A DNA stretch of 64,000 nucleotides, taken from positions 186,001-250,000 of the forward strand of contig NZ_BCTT01000010.1 of NCBI RefSeq assembly GCF_001590905.1. The letters are read 5' to 3'. Origin of the DNA: Serratia grimesii NBRC 13537. Its GTDB lineage: Bacteria > Pseudomonadota > Gammaproteobacteria > Enterobacterales > Enterobacteriaceae. How positions within the stretch are numbered: the first letter of the stretch is position 1; every line of letters starts with the position of its first letter. Made by a program: the position numbers and the translations under genes. Positions 47,551 through 58,299 of the stretch are shown in pieces. The notes below the pieces were generated by a model. It worked only from the letters and a program-made list of their open reading frames with translations, searched no databases and was not told the origin of the DNA.

Positions 47551-47578
47551 TTGACAATAACTTTACAAAGAGTAAATT
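47551..47578 (+). promoter_or_regulatory. Promoter of the PLP ammonia-lyase gene
   Basis: TTGACA (47551-47556) and TAAATT (47573-47578) are 16 bases apart, placing a start site about 40 bases before the ATG. The -35 begins directly next to the divergent regulator's alternative start codon, so binding there would affect both genes. Confidence 0.6.
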
Positions 47579-47624
47579 AAAATCTTCGGGTAATCAATCA
47601 ACCTTTCACCTGCGCGAGGCCACA

Positions 47625-48608
47625 ATGAGTTCAACCCCACACTGTATCACCGCCGCCGATATTTCTACCGCTGCAGAAATCCTGGCTGGACATGCCATCC
47701 GAACACCCGTGATGACCTCTCAGCAAGCTGACCATCTCACCGGTGCTCAACTGTTCTTCAAGTGCGAGAATTTCCAACGCGTGGGTGCCTTCAAGTTTCG
47801 TGGGGCTTACAACGCCATTGCCCAATTGAGCGCTGCGCAACGCAAAGCGGGCGTGATTGCGTTTTCCTCAGGTAATCACGCTCAGGCAATGGCACTGGCA
47901 GCGCGAGAACTTGGGGTCAATGTGACCATTGTGATGCCACACGACGCACCAGCAACCAAACTGGCAGCAACCCGCGGTTACGGTGCCAACGTGGTGATTT
48001 ACCAGCGCCACAGTGAAGACCGCGAAGCCATTACCCAGCGGCTGGCTGCCGAACACGGCCTGACGGTAGTACCACCCTATGATTACCCGCACGTGATCGC
48101 CGGCCAGGGTACCGCCACCAAAGAACTGATTGAGGAAGTCGGGCCACTGGATGTGCTGTTGGTGTGTACCGGTGGCGGCGGCCTGTTGGCCGGTAGCGCG
48201 GTTGCAGCAAAACATTGGTCACCAAACTGTCGGGTGTTCGGGGTTGAGCCACAGGCGGGCAACGATGTGCAACAGGCATTTCGTAGCGGCCAACCGGTAC
48301 ACATCCCGGTACCGAAAACCATCGCCGACGGCGCACAGACTCAACAGGTGGGTGCGCTGACCTTCCCAATCATTAAGCAGTACGTCGAGGATATCCTGAC
48401 GGTCAGCGACCCGCAGTTATGTCGGCAGATGCGCTTCTTCATGGAACGGATGAAAATGGTGGTCGAGCCGACAGGTTGCCTGGCCGCAGCGGCAGCAATG
48501 AATTCGCTGCTCGATTTGCGCGGCAAAAAGGTCGGTGTGATCGTCAGTGGCGGTAACGTTGACGTCGACAAAATCGCCGACTACCTCGCCATAGCGGCGC
48601 AAGAATAA
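47625..48608 (+). CDS. PLP-dependent threonine/hydroxyaspartate ammonia-lyase
   Basis: This fold-type II enzyme has 327 residues. The PLP lysine is in FKFRGAYNA, SSGNHAQAMA is the asparagine loop, and TGGGGLLAGSA is the phosphate-binding glycine loop. It lacks the regulatory ACT domains of biosynthetic IlvA. Size and sequence fit the serine-racemase / threo-3-hydroxyaspartate dehydratase / catabolic threonine dehydratase group. The divergent YheO-like regulator favours hydroxyaspartate or a related amino acid over threonine biosynthesis (inference). Confidence 0.85.
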   Translation: MSSTPHCITAADISTAAEILAGHAIRTPVMTSQQADHLTGAQLFFKCENFQRVGAFKFRGAYNAIAQLSAAQRKAGVIAFSSGNHAQAMALAARELGVNVTIVMPHDAPATKLAATRGYGANVVIYQRHSEDREAITQRLAAEHGLTVVPPYDYPHVIAGQGTATKELIEEVGPLDVLLVCTGGGGLLAGSAVAAKHWSPNCRVFGVEPQAGNDVQQAFRSGQPVHIPVPKTIADGAQTQQVGALTFPIIKQYVEDILTVSDPQLCRQMRFFMERMKMVVEPTGCLAAAAAMNSLLDLRGKKVGVIVSGGNVDVDKIADYLAIAAQE

Positions 48609-48759
48609 TGCCATCAGGTGGTTAAACATACGCCAATAGACCGCCGCATTGCGCTTTTACCTATGTCAGTTTAGTGCCCAGTGGGCTAGTATTACCGGGT
48701 AAAGGCGCGGTGTTATTTGTGCCGGGGCGAAATTTAACACATTGATTAAAGATACCTTA

Positions 48760-51700
48760 ATGAGCATCTCCGATAATCCTAAGCGTTCTGCATCCTCAAC
48801 AACCTCCCGTTATTCTTTGCCTGAGCGTGCAGGCGATTTGCGCCAGTTGGGGCAACTGACCGGCTCGGCCTGCGCCGTAGAGTGCGCCGAGATCATCGAA
48901 CGACATAACGGGCCGGTGATGTTGATCGCCCCGGACATGCAAAATGCGCTGCGGCTGCGCGACGAAATCCAGCAGTTTACCGATCAAATGGTGACGACAC
49001 TGTCAGACTGGGAAACCCTCCCCTACGACAGCTTCTCGCCACATCAGGAAATTATCTCCGCGCGTCTGTCGAGCCTGTACCACCTGCCGACCATGGTGCG
49101 CGGCGTCATTATCCTGCCGGTCAATACCCTGATGCAGCGTGTTTGCCCACACGAGTTCCTGCACGGCCATGCGCTGGTAATGAAAAAAGGCCAGCGCCTG
49201 TCGCGCGACAAACTACGTGCCCAACTCGAGCAAGCGGGCTACCGCAGTGTCGATCAAGTGATGGAGCACGGTGAGTTCGCCACCCGCGGCGCATTGCTTG
49301 ATCTGTTTCCAATGGGTAGCGAAGAACCCTACCGCATCGATTTCTTCGACGATGAAATCGACAGTCTGCGCACCTTTGATGTCGACAACCAACGTACGCT
49401 GAGTGAAGTCGACGCCATCAACCTGCTGCCAGCGCATGAATTCCCGACCGATAAAAACGCTATCGAACTGTTCCGCAGTCAATGGCGTGAACAGTTTGAA
49501 GTCCGCCGCGACGCCGAACATATTTATCAACAGGTGAGTAAAGGGACCTGGCCAGCCGGTATCGAATATTGGCAACCCCTGTTTTTCAATCAACCGCTGC
49601 CATCGCTGTTCAGCTATCTGCCAGGCAATACGCTGATCGTCAATACCGGCAATCTGGAAAGCGCCGCCGAACGTTTCTGGCTGGACGTTAACCAACGTTA
49701 CGAGAGCCGCCGCGTCGATCCAATGCGGCCACTGCTGTCACCTGACAGTCTGTGGCTTCGGGTCGATACGCTGTTTAGCGAATTGAAAGCCTGGCCGCGC
49801 ATGGCGCTAAAAACCGAAGAGCTGCCAGCCAAAGCCGGTAACACCAATCTGGATTACCGCGCATTGCCCGATCTGGCCGTGCAGGCGCAGCAAAAAGCAC
49901 CGCTGGATAATCTGCGCCGCTTTATTGAAAGCTTTGACGGCAGCGTTATTTTCTCGGTCGAAAGTGAAGGCCGCCGTGAAACGTTGCAAGACCTGCTAGG
50001 CCGTATCAAGCTCGGCACCTCGTTGATCCAACATCTCGATCAGGCCGAGCCAGCAGGCCGTTACATGATGGTCGGTGCCTCCGAGCGCGGTTTCCTCGAT
50101 GGTATGCGCAACCGGGCCCTGATCTGCGAAAGCGATCTGCTCGGCGAACGCGTCAGCCGCCGTCGACAAGACAACCGCCGCACCATTAATACCGATGTCC
50201 TGATCCGCAACCTGGCAGAACTGCACCCTGGCCAGCCGGTGGTGCATCTGGAGCATGGCGTCGGGCGCTATGTGGGTTTAACCACGCTGGAAGCCGGTGG
50301 CATCAAGGCCGAATACTTGATCCTGTCCTATGCCGGTGAAGACAAGCTGTATGTGCCAGTTTCTTCATTACACCTTATCAGCCGTTATGCGGGAGGCGCA
50401 GACGAAAATGCCCCGCTGCATAAACTGGGTGGTGATGCCTGGTCACGCGCACGACAGAAAGCGGCCGAGCGGGTACGGGACGTAGCGGCAGAGCTGCTGG
50501 ATATCTATGCCCAACGCGCTGCCAAAACCGGCTTCGCGTTTAAACATAACCGTGAGCAATATCAGTTGTTCTGTCAAAGCTTCCCATTTGAAACCACCCC
50601 CGATCAGGAACAGGCGATCAACGCCGTACTGAGCGACATGTGCCAACCCTTGGCCATGGACAGGTTGGTGTGTGGGGATGTCGGCTTCGGCAAAACTGAA
50701 GTGGCAATGCGCGCCGCGTTTCTGGCTGTTGAAAACGGCAAACAAGTTGCGGTATTGGTGCCGACAACCCTGCTGGCGCAGCAGCATTTTGACAACTTCC
50801 GCGATCGCTTCGCAACCTGGCCAATCCGCATTGAGATGATGTCACGCTTCCGCAGCGCTAAAGAGCAGCAGCAAGTGATGGACGATGCCGTCGATGGTAA
50901 AGTTGACATCATCATTGGTACCCACAAATTGCTGCAAAGCGAACTACGCTGGAAAGATCTGGGGCTGTTGATCGTCGACGAAGAGCACCGCTTCGGTGTT
51001 CGCCATAAAGAGCGTATTAAAGCAATGCGCGCCGACGTAGATATTCTGACGCTGACTGCCACACCTATCCCGCGTACGCTGAACATGGCCATGAGTGGCA
51101 TGCGTGACCTGTCAATTATCGCTACCCCACCTGCCCGTCGCCTGGCAGTAAAAACCTTTGTCCGCGAGTATGACAGTTTGGTCGTTCGCGAAGCAATCCT
51201 GCGCGAAGTATTGCGTGGGGGTCAGGTTTACTACCTGTACAACGATGTAGAAAACATCGAAAAAGCAGCAGAAAAACTGGCCGAGTTGGTACCAGAAGCG
51301 CGTATCGCTATCGGTCACGGCCAGATGCGTGAACGCGATCTGGAACGGGTGATGAACGACTTCCACCACCAGCGTTTCAACGTGTTGGTCTGTACCACCA
51401 TTATCGAAACCGGCATCGATATCCCCAGCGCCAATACCATTATCATTGAGCGGGCGGATCGCTTTGGTCTCGCGCAGTTGCATCAGCTACGCGGCCGCGT
51501 CGGGCGTTCACACCATCAAGCCTACGCCTATTTGCTGACGCCGAATCCGAAAGCCATGAGCACCGACGCCCATAAACGTCTGGAGGCCATCGCGTCGCTG
51601 GAAGATTTGGGTGCCGGCTTTGCGTTAGCCACTCACGATCTGGAGATTCGTGGCGCGGGCGAACTGCTGGGTGAAGATCAGAGTGGCCAGATGACCACCG

Positions 51701-52242
51701 TTGGTTTTTCACTGTATATGGAACTGTTGGAAAGTGCAGTTGATGCGCTTAAGCACGGACGTGAGCCTTCGCTCGAAGACCTCACCAGCAACCAAACGGA
51801 AGTGGAGCTGCGTATGCCTGCCCTGCTGCCGGATGATTTCATTCCCGACGTTAACACCCGTCTGTCGTTCTATAAACGTATTGCCAGTGCGAAAAACGAC
51901 GGTGAATTGGAAGAACTGAAAGTGGAGCTGATTGACCGCTTCGGTCTGCTGCCCGATCCAGCACGTAACCTGCTGCAATGTGCGGCTCTGCGTCAACATG
52001 CCCAAAAACTGGGCATAAAACGCATAGAAGGCAATGAACGCGGCGGGTTTATTGAGTTTGGCGAGAAGAACCTGGTTGACCCAGGTTATTTGATTGGTCT
52101 GCTACAGAGTAATCCACAAATCTATCGTCTGGATGGGCCAACCAAGCTGAAATTTATGCTGGATTTGACCGACCGCCAGAAACGCCTGAAGTTTACAGAA
52201 GAGTTACTGACTGCATTCCGCGAGCATACGTTGACAGCCTGA
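48760..52242 (+). CDS. mfd: Transcription-repair coupling factor Mfd
   Basis: Mfd removes RNA polymerase stalled at DNA lesions and recruits UvrA. The 1160 residues have the UvrB-like N-terminal region, the RNAP-interacting domain (GQPVVHLEHGVGRYVG), SF2 motor motifs GDVGFGKTEVA, DEEHRFG, TATPIPRTL and QLRGRVGRSHHQAYAY, then the C-terminal domain that masks the UvrA surface. ATG 48760 is used; an in-frame TTG six codons upstream is possible. The N-terminus is about 12 residues longer than in E. coli and Ser/Thr-rich. Confidence 0.96.
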   Translation: MSISDNPKRSASSTTSRYSLPERAGDLRQLGQLTGSACAVECAEIIERHNGPVMLIAPDMQNALRLRDEIQQFTDQMVTTLSDWETLPYDSFSPHQEIISARLSSLYHLPTMVRGVIILPVNTLMQRVCPHEFLHGHALVMKKGQRLSRDKLRAQLEQAGYRSVDQVMEHGEFATRGALLDLFPMGSEEPYRIDFFDDEIDSLRTFDVDNQRTLSEVDAINLLPAHEFPTDKNAIELFRSQWREQFEVRRDAEHIYQQVSKGTWPAGIEYWQPLFFNQPLPSLFSYLPGNTLIVNTGNLESAAERFWLDVNQRYESRRVDPMRPLLSPDSLWLRVDTLFSELKAWPRMALKTEELPAKAGNTNLDYRALPDLAVQAQQKAPLDNLRRFIESFDGSVIFSVESEGRRETLQDLLGRIKLGTSLIQHLDQAEPAGRYMMVGASERGFLDGMRNRALICESDLLGERVSRRRQDNRRTINTDVLIRNLAELHPGQPVVHLEHGVGRYVGLTTLEAGGIKAEYLILSYAGEDKLYVPVSSLHLISRYAGGADENAPLHKLGGDAWSRARQKAAERVRDVAAELLDIYAQRAAKTGFAFKHNREQYQLFCQSFPFETTPDQEQAINAVLSDMCQPLAMDRLVCGDVGFGKTEVAMRAAFLAVENGKQVAVLVPTTLLAQQHFDNFRDRFATWPIRIEMMSRFRSAKEQQQVMDDAVDGKVDIIIGTHKLLQSELRWKDLGLLIVDEEHRFGVRHKERIKAMRADVDILTLTATPIPRTLNMAMSGMRDLSIIATPPARRLAVKTFVREYDSLVVREAILREVLRGGQVYYLYNDVENIEKAAEKLAELVPEARIAIGHGQMRERDLERVMNDFHHQRFNVLVCTTIIETGIDIPSANTIIIERADRFGLAQLHQLRGRVGRSHHQAYAYLLTPNPKAMSTDAHKRLEAIASLEDLGAGFALATHDLEIRGAGELLGEDQSGQMTTVGFSLYMELLESAVDALKHGREPSLEDLTSNQTEVELRMPALLPDDFIPDVNTRLSFYKRIASAKNDGELEELKVELIDRFGLLPDPARNLLQCAALRQHAQKLGIKRIEGNERGGFIEFGEKNLVDPGYLIGLLQSNPQIYRLDGPTKLKFMLDLTDRQKRLKFTEELLTAFREHTLTA

Positions 52243-52274
52243 CCCTTTCCCCTCCTGTGAATATCAGGAGGGGA

Positions 52275-53375
52275 TCATTCGCGGCGGAAGCCTGCACCAA
52301 GCGGTGAAAACTGCATCAACCGGCTGCACACCACCTGATTTTTCCCTTTGCGTTTGGCGTCATATAGCGCTTCATCCGTGACCTCTATCGCCTTATCGAC
52401 CGCCATACCGGGCAGATACAGCGACGCACCGATAGAAACCGTGATGTGTGCCTCACCGCCGTCATCCAGTAGAAACGTGGTGGCTTCCACGCTGCGGCGA
52501 ATACGTTCTGCGACGCCATCAATCGTCGCTGGATCGTAATTGGCCGTAATAACAATAAACTCCTCACCGCCATAGCGGCCGACGAAATCTTCGCTGCGTA
52601 CGCTGCTTTTTAACAACGTACCCACTCGCGCCAACAGCACGTCCCCAACCAAATGGCCATAGGTATCGTTGATATGTTTGAAATCATCCAAATCGAGAAT
52701 CATCAACCCACAAGGTCGACGCTCTACCTGTTGCAGCATCAGTCGGTAGTCCACACTGGCGCGGTTACTGAGATGGGTAAGGCTGTCGATGGTGGCTTTA
52801 TCACGCATAGAGAAATAGGCATGAATGTGCCGCTCTTTGAAGTTGATCGCATGGTAGCAAATGGCCAGACACAGGGCGGAAATAGCCTGGTACAGCAACA
52901 CATCTGGCCACAGCACCCGCATATCCACAAAAAACCAGACTACCGCGATGCGATACAGCGCAATGAGGCAAATGGTGAGATAGAACACCCGATTCGATTT
53001 TCTCCGCCAAACTCGCGACAGCAATAATGGAATGATGATCGAGCCGATAAACAGGTTATCGACAGTAAAGCCCCCGCTGAAAATCAGCGACATCAGATAA
53101 CAGGCGAACCCACTGACGGCACCACCATAAAACGTCACCAATATCATTGGGATCATCACGAAGCTGTAATGCACGTCACCGACCAACTCTAATCTATCCT
53201 GATTTAGAAAAAGAACCGCCAGGCCTGCCAGTGCGCCAAAGAGCAGACGTTTCCACAGCTCGGAATCATAGGAAAAAGGGGCGTTCTTGCTGAGAGCAAA
53301 ATAGCTGATGGACAGTGTGGCATAGGTAATGCAGGCGTCACTATACAAGGTGGGAATTGACGCAACGTAAGTCAT
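52275..53375 (-). CDS. Membrane diguanylate cyclase (5TMR-LYT plus GGDEF)
   Basis: The 366 residues have an N-terminal block of about six hydrophobic segments of the LytS-type 5TM receptor (VHYSFVMIPMILVTFYGGAVSGF). A GGDEF domain follows with LMILDLDDFKHINDTYGH and active-site GGEEF. An RSED inhibitory-site motif lies five residues before it, so feedback inhibition by c-di-GMP is expected. It should synthesise c-di-GMP from GTP; the ligand of the membrane sensor is unknown. It is convergent with mfd. Confidence 0.88.
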   Translation of the reverse strand: MTYVASIPTLYSDACITYATLSISYFALSKNAPFSYDSELWKRLLFGALAGLAVLFLNQDRLELVGDVHYSFVMIPMILVTFYGGAVSGFACYLMSLIFSGGFTVDNLFIGSIIIPLLLSRVWRRKSNRVFYLTICLIALYRIAVVWFFVDMRVLWPDVLLYQAISALCLAICYHAINFKERHIHAYFSMRDKATIDSLTHLSNRASVDYRLMLQQVERRPCGLMILDLDDFKHINDTYGHLVGDVLLARVGTLLKSSVRSEDFVGRYGGEEFIVITANYDPATIDGVAERIRRSVEATTFLLDDGGEAHITVSIGASLYLPGMAVDKAIEVTDEALYDAKRKGKNQVVCSRLMQFSPLGAGFRRE

Positions 53376-53576
53376 AAATATTCGCTATGCTCCACGAGAA
53401 TAACAGGGTGATTAAACAATAAATGTTGAGAACCAATCCCTGTCTCATCCAGCTCAGCATCGGAGATATTACCCAGATTAATAATAGATTAGCAGTTCTA
53501 TGTTATTTCCAAGGTATCTATCCCATATGTCCGGTTCAGGATAGTCTGTTAGCGACCAATATGAGGGGTGACAACC

Positions 53577-54062
53577 ATGAACATTGATGATGAATTGCAC
53601 GCGCTTACTGAACAGGAAACGGCGTTAACCTTTAACCATTTTGATCATAATACTGCCTGGGAACTGGGGGCCGCACTGAAATCTGCCGCGGAACAACGCC
53701 GCCTGTCGATCGCCATAGAGATACAGCTTGCAGGGCAGACTCTCTTTTACTATGCCATGCCAGGCACCACGCCCGATATTGCTGACTGGGTACGACGTAA
53801 ACGCAACGTGGTAAACCACTTCCACAAAAGCTCTTATGCAATTGGTCTGCGCCTGCAGCAGCGGCAATCAACTCTGGAAGAACGATACGGTCTGAGCGTT
53901 CGAGACTATTCGGTTCATGGCGGTGCCTTTCCTGTCAATTTAACGGGTCTCGGTTGCATCGGCACCATCAGCATTTCTGGCGCGCCACAACGGGAAGACC
54001 ATAATCTGCTGGTTGGTACCTTAGCCCACTTTCTCGGGTTATCCCTGCCAGTAGTCCATTAA
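53577..54062 (+). CDS. UPF0303 / GlcG-HbpS-like heme-degrading domain protein
   Basis: The 161 residues from ATG 53577 (GAGGGG 8 bases upstream) form one GlcG/HbpS-type domain. The family blocks are AWELGAALKSAAEQRRLSIAIEI, FYYAMPGTTPDIADWVRRK, then YSVHGGAFPVNL and GTISISGAPQREDH. Members bind heme or small ligands and are described as possible heme-degrading or chaperone-like proteins; the role here is not known. It stands alone, divergent from the diguanylate cyclase and followed by a hairpin. Confidence 0.78.
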   Translation: MNIDDELHALTEQETALTFNHFDHNTAWELGAALKSAAEQRRLSIAIEIQLAGQTLFYYAMPGTTPDIADWVRRKRNVVNHFHKSSYAIGLRLQQRQSTLEERYGLSVRDYSVHGGAFPVNLTGLGCIGTISISGAPQREDHNLLVGTLAHFLGLSLPVVH

Positions 54063-54086
54063 GGGATGAAAGTAGCCTTATTCTAT

Positions 54087-54119
54087 TTAGGCTGACCGTT
54101 TAAACCACGGCCAGCCTAA
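54087..54119 (+). terminator. Hairpin after the UPF0303 gene
   Basis: TTAGGCTG-A-CCG / CGG-C-CAGCCTAA is an 11-bp stem with one A/C mismatch and a 10-base loop, 25 bases after the stop. No U-tract follows. Confidence 0.45.
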
Positions 54120-54293
54120 TATCTGGTGTCAATTCTTCAATCTGAAAGAGTATAACTCCGATTTTCAGCACCGCATTGATGTACATCTATGAATCGTTGC
54201 CCTAACAGGCGTATGGTGTCTATCAGCTATTCGAGACGGACCTTTTCCGGCCCGCCATTCCGTTCTCTTTTATAGACTTGGTTTACACCTTAG

Positions 54294-55982
54294 ATGAAAA
54301 CGCATGAAATTAACGGCATCCGGCCGTTCAGCGCGCTGATAGATGCCTGCTGGCGGGAACCTTACTCTCTGCAACGCCTGCTTAAAGACGCCATTGCCGG
54401 CGTTACTGTCGGCATTATCGCCATCCCTTTGGCGATGGCACTGGCGATTGCCAGCGGCGTCCCCCCACAATATGGACTTTATACGTCGGCCGTCGCCGGG
54501 ATTGTGATCGCCATCAGTGGTGGTTCACGCTACAGCGTGTCCGGTCCTACTGCTGCCTTCGTGGTGATCCTGTACCCCGTCTCCCAGCAGTTCGGGCTCT
54601 CTGGGTTGCTAATCGCCACCCTGCTTTCCGGGTTGTTTTTAGTGCTTATGGGATTAGCCCGCTTTGGTCGGCTTATTGAATATATTCCTCTGTCTGTGAC
54701 GCTGGGTTTTACTTCCGGCATCGCCATTACTATTGCAACTATGCAGGTGAAGGATTTCTTCGGCCTGCACTTGGCAGTGGTGCCGGAACACTATGTAGGT
54801 AAGGTTTACGCGCTGGTACAAGCGTTGCCTACGTTAGATATAGGCGATACGCTGATCGGCGCAGTGACCCTGCTAATTCTGATATTCTGGCCGAAACTCG
54901 GTCTACGGGTGCCCGGTCATTTGCCGGCGTTGTTGGCAGGTACAGCGGTCATGGGCGTTCTGGCGATGTTTGATCACCCCGTAGCAACTATCGGCTCACG
55001 TTTCAGTTATCTATTGGCTGACGGCACTCAGGGCCAAGGTATCCCGCCTATCCTGCCGCAATTGATGCTCCCGTGGGATCTGCCCGCCGGCGATGGCAAA
55101 CCAATGGCCCTGAACTGGCAAACTATCTCCGCTTTGCTGCCTGCTGCGTTTTCCATGGCCATGCTGGGCGCTATAGAATCCCTGTTGTGTGCTGTCGTGT
55201 TAGACGGTATGACCGGTAAGAAACACAACTCTAATACCGAACTGATTGGTCAAGGTGCCGGCAATATTATTGCGCCGTTCTTTGGCGGCATTACCGCTAC
55301 CGCAGCAATCGCGCGCTCTGCGGCCAACGTGCGCGCAGGGGCTACTTCGCCGGTATCTGCCATTATCCACGCGCTGCTGGTGTTACTGGCACTACTGGTG
55401 CTGGCACCCTGGTTGTCCTGGCTGCCACTGGCCGCAATGGCATCATTGTTGCTAATGGTCGCCTGGAACATGAGCGAGGCGCATAAGGTCGTTTACCTAC
55501 TACGACGGGCACCGAAAGACGACATTCTGGTGATGCTGCTGTGCATGTCACTGACCGTTCTGTTTGATATGGTGATTGCCATCACTGTGGGTATCGTGCT
55601 GGCTTCATTGCTGTTCATGCGACGTATTGCACGCATGACCCGCCTAAGCGAACTGAGCGCCGAAAACGGCCGTCTGGTGCTGCGTGTGAATGGCCCGCTG
55701 TTCTTCGCCGCCGCTGAGCGCATTTTTAATGAGTTGCTGGTGCGCAGCGAGAGCTATGACGTGATTGTGTTGCAGTGGGATGCAGTACCCGTATTGGACG
55801 CCGGTGGTTTAGATGCCCTACAGCGTTTTATCGAAGCCCTGCCGCCAGGCAAGCAATTGGCGATCACCGACATGCCATTCCAGCCATTGAAAACGCTGGC
55901 GCGGGCACGGGTACAACCTATTGAAGGGAAACTGCATTTCTACGCAACGCTACCCGAGGCGCTGGCAGCGCTAGAACGCTAA
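54294..55982 (+). CDS. dauA: C4-dicarboxylic acid transporter DauA (SulP family)
   Basis: This inner-membrane SulP transporter has 562 residues, the length and sequence of E. coli DauA/YchM, which takes up succinate, aspartate and fumarate aerobically at acidic pH. The SulP signatures [21 protein letters not shown] and [13 protein letters not shown] are followed by 10-14 membrane segments and a C-terminal cytosolic STAS domain ([13 protein letters not shown]). It is separated from prs here by several genes. A terminator shared with kdsA follows. Confidence 0.93.
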   Translation: MKTHEINGIRPFSALIDACWREPYSLQRLLKDAIAGVTVGIIAIPLAMALAIASGVPPQYGLYTSAVAGIVIAISGGSRYSVSGPTAAFVVILYPVSQQFGLSGLLIATLLSGLFLVLMGLARFGRLIEYIPLSVTLGFTSGIAITIATMQVKDFFGLHLAVVPEHYVGKVYALVQALPTLDIGDTLIGAVTLLILIFWPKLGLRVPGHLPALLAGTAVMGVLAMFDHPVATIGSRFSYLLADGTQGQGIPPILPQLMLPWDLPAGDGKPMALNWQTISALLPAAFSMAMLGAIESLLCAVVLDGMTGKKHNSNTELIGQGAGNIIAPFFGGITATAAIARSAANVRAGATSPVSAIIHALLVLLALLVLAPWLSWLPLAAMASLLLMVAWNMSEAHKVVYLLRRAPKDDILVMLLCMSLTVLFDMVIAITVGIVLASLLFMRRIARMTRLSELSAENGRLVLRVNGPLFFAAAERIFNELLVRSESYDVIVLQWDAVPVLDAGGLDALQRFIEALPPGKQLAITDMPFQPLKTLARARVQPIEGKLHFYATLPEALAALER

Positions 55983-55992
55983 AAAACAAAAA

Positions 55993-56014
55993 AGCCCGAC
56001 ACGTCGGGCTTTTT
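55993..56014. terminator. Bidirectional terminator, dauA / kdsA
   Basis: AGCCCGAC / GTCGGGCT with a 2-base loop has As on the left and Ts on the right, midway between the convergent stops. Confidence 0.9.
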
Positions 56015-56031
56015 ACTACGAGAAAACTCGC

Positions 56032-56910
<879 letters not shown>

Positions 56911-56919
56911 TCAAATGAA

Positions 56920-57729
56920 TTAATGCAGCGTGACCTGTTTCGGTTCAATCGAGTGGATCTGTATTTTGATCACTTCGCTGACCGGATCTTCAGGGCACTG
57001 TTCGACAAAATAGTTGAGATCGGAAATGGCGATATGGTTACATTCCAGTTGGGCGTAAATCAGCCCGCGATCGCGAATTTCGTAAGGATCATCCGGATCG
57101 AAGCACAGTACCGTTTCGCTGGCGCGTAGTGCCATTTCCATCTGTTTTTCTTCCATCAAGGCAGCTTTCAGCGTATCCAGCATCTTACGCACCACCATGA
57201 CGTTTTCTGACTCATCGAGATCATCGTCTTCCAACTCGGAGGCCAGACCCAGGTTGCCCTTGATCCACACTTCCAGTTGGTGTTCGTTCAGCGTCTCGCC
57301 GTTGAGCGGGTTGATCAGCCACATTTCGTCATCCAGCCAGTCTGCCCGCAGGATCAGCTGAGTGGGGAAAATCACCGGCAATAGCGGTAAATCCAAATGC
57401 GCGGCAATATGCAGGAAAATGGTGCCCAATGAAACCGGCGTACCCTGGCGCCCTTCCAGCACTTTATCCAACCAGATAGCGTCAGACAGACGATACACAC
57501 CGCTGGCACCACCAAAACCCCAGGTTTTGAAGAACAATTCAATGAGCGCGTCCAGTTGCTGTTCCTGGCTGAGATCCTGCGGCACTGCCGCTCGCGCGTC
57601 GTCGACCAGCTGTTGCAGCTTACGTTCGACCTCGACGGCGGGGAAATCACGCCGTACGGACTGCGATACCAGGATCACGCCCTCGCTCAGCAGCGAGGTG
57701 TTAAATTCAAAATCAGCAATGCTACTCAT
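56920..57729 (-). CDS. sirB1: SirB1 family protein (transglutaminase-like plus TPR)
   Basis: The 269-residue soluble protein has an N-terminal transglutaminase-like domain of the SirB1/YchA type (WGFGGASGVYRLSDAIWLDKVL, GTPVSLGTIFLHIAAHL) and C-terminal TPR-like helices. The role is unresolved. It is placed in the hemA-prfA-prmC-sirB2-sirB1-kdsA run. Its ATG overlaps the sirB2 stop by 4 bases. Confidence 0.93.
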   Translation of the reverse strand: MSSIADFEFNTSLLSEGVILVSQSVRRDFPAVEVERKLQQLVDDARAAVPQDLSQEQQLDALIELFFKTWGFGGASGVYRLSDAIWLDKVLEGRQGTPVSLGTIFLHIAAHLDLPLLPVIFPTQLILRADWLDDEMWLINPLNGETLNEHQLEVWIKGNLGLASELEDDDLDESENVMVVRKMLDTLKAALMEEKQMEMALRASETVLCFDPDDPYEIRDRGLIYAQLECNHIAISDLNYFVEQCPEDPVSEVIKIQIHSIEPKQVTLH

Positions 57730-58124
57730 AAGTATCCCATCAGAAACGGTATTTTCGTCGTGGCAAGTTTAATTATCAGGTACAGACAGCCCAACGCCAG
57801 CACAAACGCCAGTGTGCGTAGGTTCTGGCTTTTGGTCTTCTTGCCCAATGCGACGTAGCCAAGCAGGATATAGATAATAACGCCAAACAGCTTCTCGGTC
57901 AGCCATGAGTCCATACCCAACAGCGGATAAAGCTTGAACATCACGACCAACGCAATGCCACTGGCGAACAACACCGTATCATTTATGTGCGGTGTTATCT
58001 TCACCCAGCGCTTGTTCATCATAGCCGAATTACGCCACTTCCAGAAGAAACGCAATACAAACAAGACAATACTGATGGTTACCGTCAACAAATGCAGATG
58101 TTTTAACGCCGAGTAGACTGCCAT
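57726..58124 (-). CDS. sirB2: SirB2 family membrane protein
   Basis: The 132 residues are almost entirely four hydrophobic segments, starting MAVYSALKHLHLLTVTISIVLF, with INDTVLFASGIALVVMFKLYPL in the middle. SirB2/YchQ is an inner-membrane protein of unknown role always found next to sirB1. It is separated from prmC by a palindromic repeat element. Confidence 0.92.
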   Translation of the reverse strand: MAVYSALKHLHLLTVTISIVLFVLRFFWKWRNSAMMNKRWVKITPHINDTVLFASGIALVVMFKLYPLLGMDSWLTEKLFGVIIYILLGYVALGKKTKSQNLRTLAFVLALGCLYLIIKLATTKIPFLMGYL

Positions 58125-58155
58125 ATTGCTTCCTTTTATTTATTCGCTGTGTGCT

Positions 58156-58283
58156 TATACCCGCCGTCTTTCAAGTTGCGGCGTTATTACCTACGCTCAC
58201 GCATCCCAGTGGCTTACCTGAGCCAACATCAGGAGGCGAGCAAACTTGCTGCCGGGTAACAACTTGAAAGCCCGAGGCTAGCG
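58156..58283. repeat. Palindromic MITE-like intergenic repeat
   Basis: The element has a TATACCC-like left end and 11-bp inverted arms CTTTCAAGTTG (58168-58178) and CAACTTGAAAG (58260-58270). The inner part contains CTCACGCATCCCAGT. This layout is that of the roughly 130-bp palindromic repeats common between genes in Serratia, Yersinia and Photorhabdus. It interrupts the otherwise tight prmC-sirB2 junction and as RNA could fold into a long hairpin. Confidence 0.75.
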
Positions 58284-58299
58284 TCTTGTTGGTTTTCAG

